64,000 bases of DNA from Actinomycetes bacterium (GTDB taxonomy: Bacteria > Actinomycetota > Thermoleophilia > Solirubrobacterales > JACPNS01): assembly GCA_023404495.1 (NCBI GenBank), contig JAEYBE010000005.1:1-64000 (forward strand), written 5' to 3'. The position numbers and the translations under genes are program-made. Shown here one piece after another: positions 62,502 through 64,000 of the stretch (position 1 is the stretch's first letter; the number at the start of each line of letters is the position of its first letter). Under the pieces are notes generated by a model. The model was given only the letters and a program-made list of their open reading frames with translations. It had not been told where the DNA came from and ran no database searches.

Positions 62502-62912
62502 CTAGGCGGAACCGTTGCTGCTGCCGACCGGACTCGCGGTCTTGGAGGTGTACTGGAACTCCTCCTCCGCACCGAACAGCGCGTCGAGCACTGCCTTGCG
62601 GGCGTCTTCGCTGACCGCCAGGGCCACGATCGCGCCAAGGGTCGCGACAACGAACAGCTTGCGCACGGGGTGACGCTTCCTCTTCTCCTGCTTGGCCGGC
62701 TCAGGCTCGGGTGCGGGGGCGACGGCCTGCTTCTCCTCGGCCTTCTTGGCGGATCGCTTCATCTGTTTCTGCGCTTTCTTGGAGATCTTCTGCTCGGTTG
62801 GCTTTGCTTCCTCGACCGCGTGCTGAACCGACTGCAACGCGCTGAGCGCGTGCTCGCGGAGTTCGGCGTCGGTGAGGATCTGCTTGATCTGCTTTGCCTT
62901 CGTGGTTGCCAT
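62502..62912 (-). CDS. Lys/Ala-rich protein with one membrane helix
   Basis: 136 residues. A charged helical N-terminus (LTDAELREHALSALQSVQHA, KKAQKQMKRSAKKAEEK) and Pro-rich linker lead to one hydrophobic helix (LFVVATLGAIVALAV, about 85-100). The C-terminus is short and acidic. An AGGAGG ribosome site lies about 10 bases before the ATG. No family recognised; topology suggests a cytoplasmic DNA- or membrane-interacting tail. It lies between Lon and the hydrolase gene. Confidence 0.7.
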   Translation of the reverse strand: MATTKAKQIKQILTDAELREHALSALQSVQHAVEEAKPTEQKISKKAQKQMKRSAKKAEEKQAVAPAPEPEPAKQEKRKRHPVRKLFVVATLGAIVALAVSEDARKAVLDALFGAEEEFQYTSKTASPVGSSNGSA

Positions 62913-62953
62913 GGCTGGCTCGCCTCCTGGCGGTCTTACGTCGATTGCGGATA

Positions 62954-64000
62954 CTAAATGCTGACCTTCTTGCCGGTGCGGCCGTTGGCCGCTGACTTCT
63001 TCCTACCCGGCTTTCCATTCGCGGACGACTTGGCCGGTTCGAGCGCGAGTGCGAGGACCTCGTCGATCGAGCTGACGAATTTGAACTTCGTCTTTTTGAG
63101 CAGAGCCTTCGGGATCTCCTCGGCGTCGGCCTCGTTGTCCGAGGGTGCGATCACCGTCTTCATCTCGGCCTGCTGGGCGGCGATCGCCTTTTCCTTCAGG
63201 CCGCCGATCGGCAGAACCTGACCGGTCAGCGTGATCTCGCCCGTCATCGCGACGTCGCTCCTGACGCACCGGCCGGTGACCAGCGACGCGAGCGCCGTCG
63301 TCATCGTCACGCCGGCCGATGGTCCGTCCTTGGGAACGGCGCCGGCCGGCACGTGGATGTGGATGTCGTGGGTCGCAAACCAGTCATCCGGCAGACCGGA
63401 GCCGAGTTCCTTGTAGTGGCCCTTGATCCACGAGAGCGCGGCTTGGGCCGACTCGCGCATCACGTCGCCGAGCTGCCCGGTGATCTGCAGCCCGCCTTTG
63501 CCGGGGTAGGCGGTCGCCTCGATGTAGAGGACGTCGCCGCCCACAGGAGTCCAGGCAAGACCCGTCGCCACGCCCGGCGTGTTGGTGCGGCGCGGAGCGT
63601 CTGCCTTGACCTTGCGCGACCCCAGCAGCTCGACGATCTGGGCCTTGCGGACGGTGCGCTTGGACTTGCGGGTTCCCTCGGCGAACTCGCGGGCGACCTT
63701 GCGGCAGACGGCGCCGATCTCGCGCTCCAGGTTGCGTACGCCGGCTTCGCGGGTGTAGCCGTCGATGATTTCGGTCAGTGCGTCGTCGGCGAACTCGATC
63801 TTCGTCTTGGTGAGCCCATTGCGCTCAACCTGACGCGGCACGAGGTAGCGCTTTGCGATCTGCAGCTTGTCCTGGGCGGTGTAGCCAGAGAGCTGAATCA
63901 CCTCCATGCGGTCGCGCAACGGACCGGGGATCGGCTCGATCTGGTTGGCCGTCGCGATGAACGTCACGTTGGAGAGGTCGAACGGCAGGTCGAGGTAGTG
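62954..64000 (-). CDS. lon: Lon protease (endopeptidase La), 5' part beyond window
   Basis: The frame is open to the window edge, reading HYLDLPFDLSNVTFIATANQ at the cut, so this is the C-terminal 348 residues of a full-length Lon. Seen: end of the AAA+ domain (sensor region ATANQIEPIPGPLRDRME), YTREAGVRNLEREIGAVCRK, and the protease domain with catalytic Ser in PKDGPSAGVTMT and Lys in GGLKEKAIAA. A Lys-rich tail (GRKKSAANGRTGKKVSI) extends beyond the usual end. It degrades misfolded and regulatory proteins in the cytoplasm. Confidence 0.95.
   Translation of the reverse strand, partial: HYLDLPFDLSNVTFIATANQIEPIPGPLRDRMEVIQLSGYTAQDKLQIAKRYLVPRQVERNGLTKTKIEFADDALTEIIDGYTREAGVRNLEREIGAVCRKVAREFAEGTRKSKRTVRKAQIVELLGSRKVKADAPRRTNTPGVATGLAWTPVGGDVLYIEATAYPGKGGLQITGQLGDVMRESAQAALSWIKGHYKELGSGLPDDWFATHDIHIHVPAGAVPKDGPSAGVTMTTALASLVTGRCVRSDVAMTGEITLTGQVLPIGGLKEKAIAAQQAEMKTVIAPSDNEADAEEIPKALLKKTKFKFVSSIDEVLALALEPAKSSANGKPGRKKSAANGRTGKKVSI

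Overview
The window is a GC-rich, gene-dense chromosomal segment with both ends cut inside genes: an ABC transporter ATPase on the left and Lon protease on the right. Its gene content suggests an actinobacterium of the Thermoleophilia (Solirubrobacterales-like) lineage. The grounds are secreted proteins with Lys/Cys-rich CKKGYK-type stretches, an acyl-CoA carboxylase with a methylmalonyl-CoA mutase large subunit, a PucR regulator, small actinobacterial membrane families, and many start codons preceded by a TANNNT box at the spacing expected for leaderless mRNA. The assignment is an inference; there is no rRNA in the window. No phage, insertion sequence, integron or CRISPR array is visible. One tRNA, tRNA-Gln(TTG), is present on the minus strand near 36.4 kb.

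Left region (1-9.1 kb): an ABC exporter pair (ATPase and FtsX-type permease) overlaps a squalene/phytoene synthase-like gene. A NarL-type sensor kinase follows on the minus strand, then three plus-strand envelope genes (lipoprotein, single-pass protein, secreted protein) and a NarL/FixJ response regulator. This may be one envelope-sensing module. From 9.1 to 12.5 kb are secreted proteins: a Lys-rich peptide, a GH64/thaumatin-like protein and a metzincin-type metalloprotease. katG (12.9-15.1 kb) follows, with a small acidic ORF divergent to it. Next come an RHH/PIN toxin-antitoxin pair, a propionyl-CoA carboxylase-type beta subunit, a NaChBac-like channel, a minus-strand cluster of SRPBCC and four-helix membrane proteins, and the methylmalonyl-CoA mutase large subunit.

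Middle region (22-36 kb): a surface-polysaccharide locus holds a UDP-glucuronate decarboxylase-like epimerase, a secreted nuclease, a polyprenyl-phosphate sugar transferase, an O-antigen ligase/polymerase-like protein, a secreted membrane-anchored protein and a GT4 glycosyltransferase. It is followed by the glmU-prs-haloalkane dehalogenase-like operon, a flavodoxin-like protein, an amidase and the tRNA. RidA, a DEAD-box helicase, the DUF3137-LemA pair, two paralogous membrane-anchored proteins, RecQ, an SRPBCC protein, a secreted protein and a PucR regulator then fill 36-46 kb.

Right region (46-64 kb): a housekeeping operon runs metG-tatD-rsmA-ispE-(DedA/PAP2 fusion)-small membrane protein, with 1-4 bp stop/start overlaps or near-abutting genes. 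Then come an M23 peptidase followed by a HicAB pair, rsmI with a ROK kinase, an LCP cell-wall ligase, a cysteine-free FmdB-like protein, glycyl-tRNA synthetase, an M20 dipeptidase, a secreted GH88-like hydrolase, a TetR regulator, a metallo-beta-lactamase-fold hydrolase, a small membrane-anchored Lys-rich protein and Lon. Convergent gene pairs are separated by clear hairpins at 11.1, 34.7 and 38.3 kb. No stretch above 300 bases lacks a gene; the longest gaps (about 190-270 bases, near 6.0, 8.2, 12.8, 29.4 and 37.0 kb) contain the regulatory structures listed.
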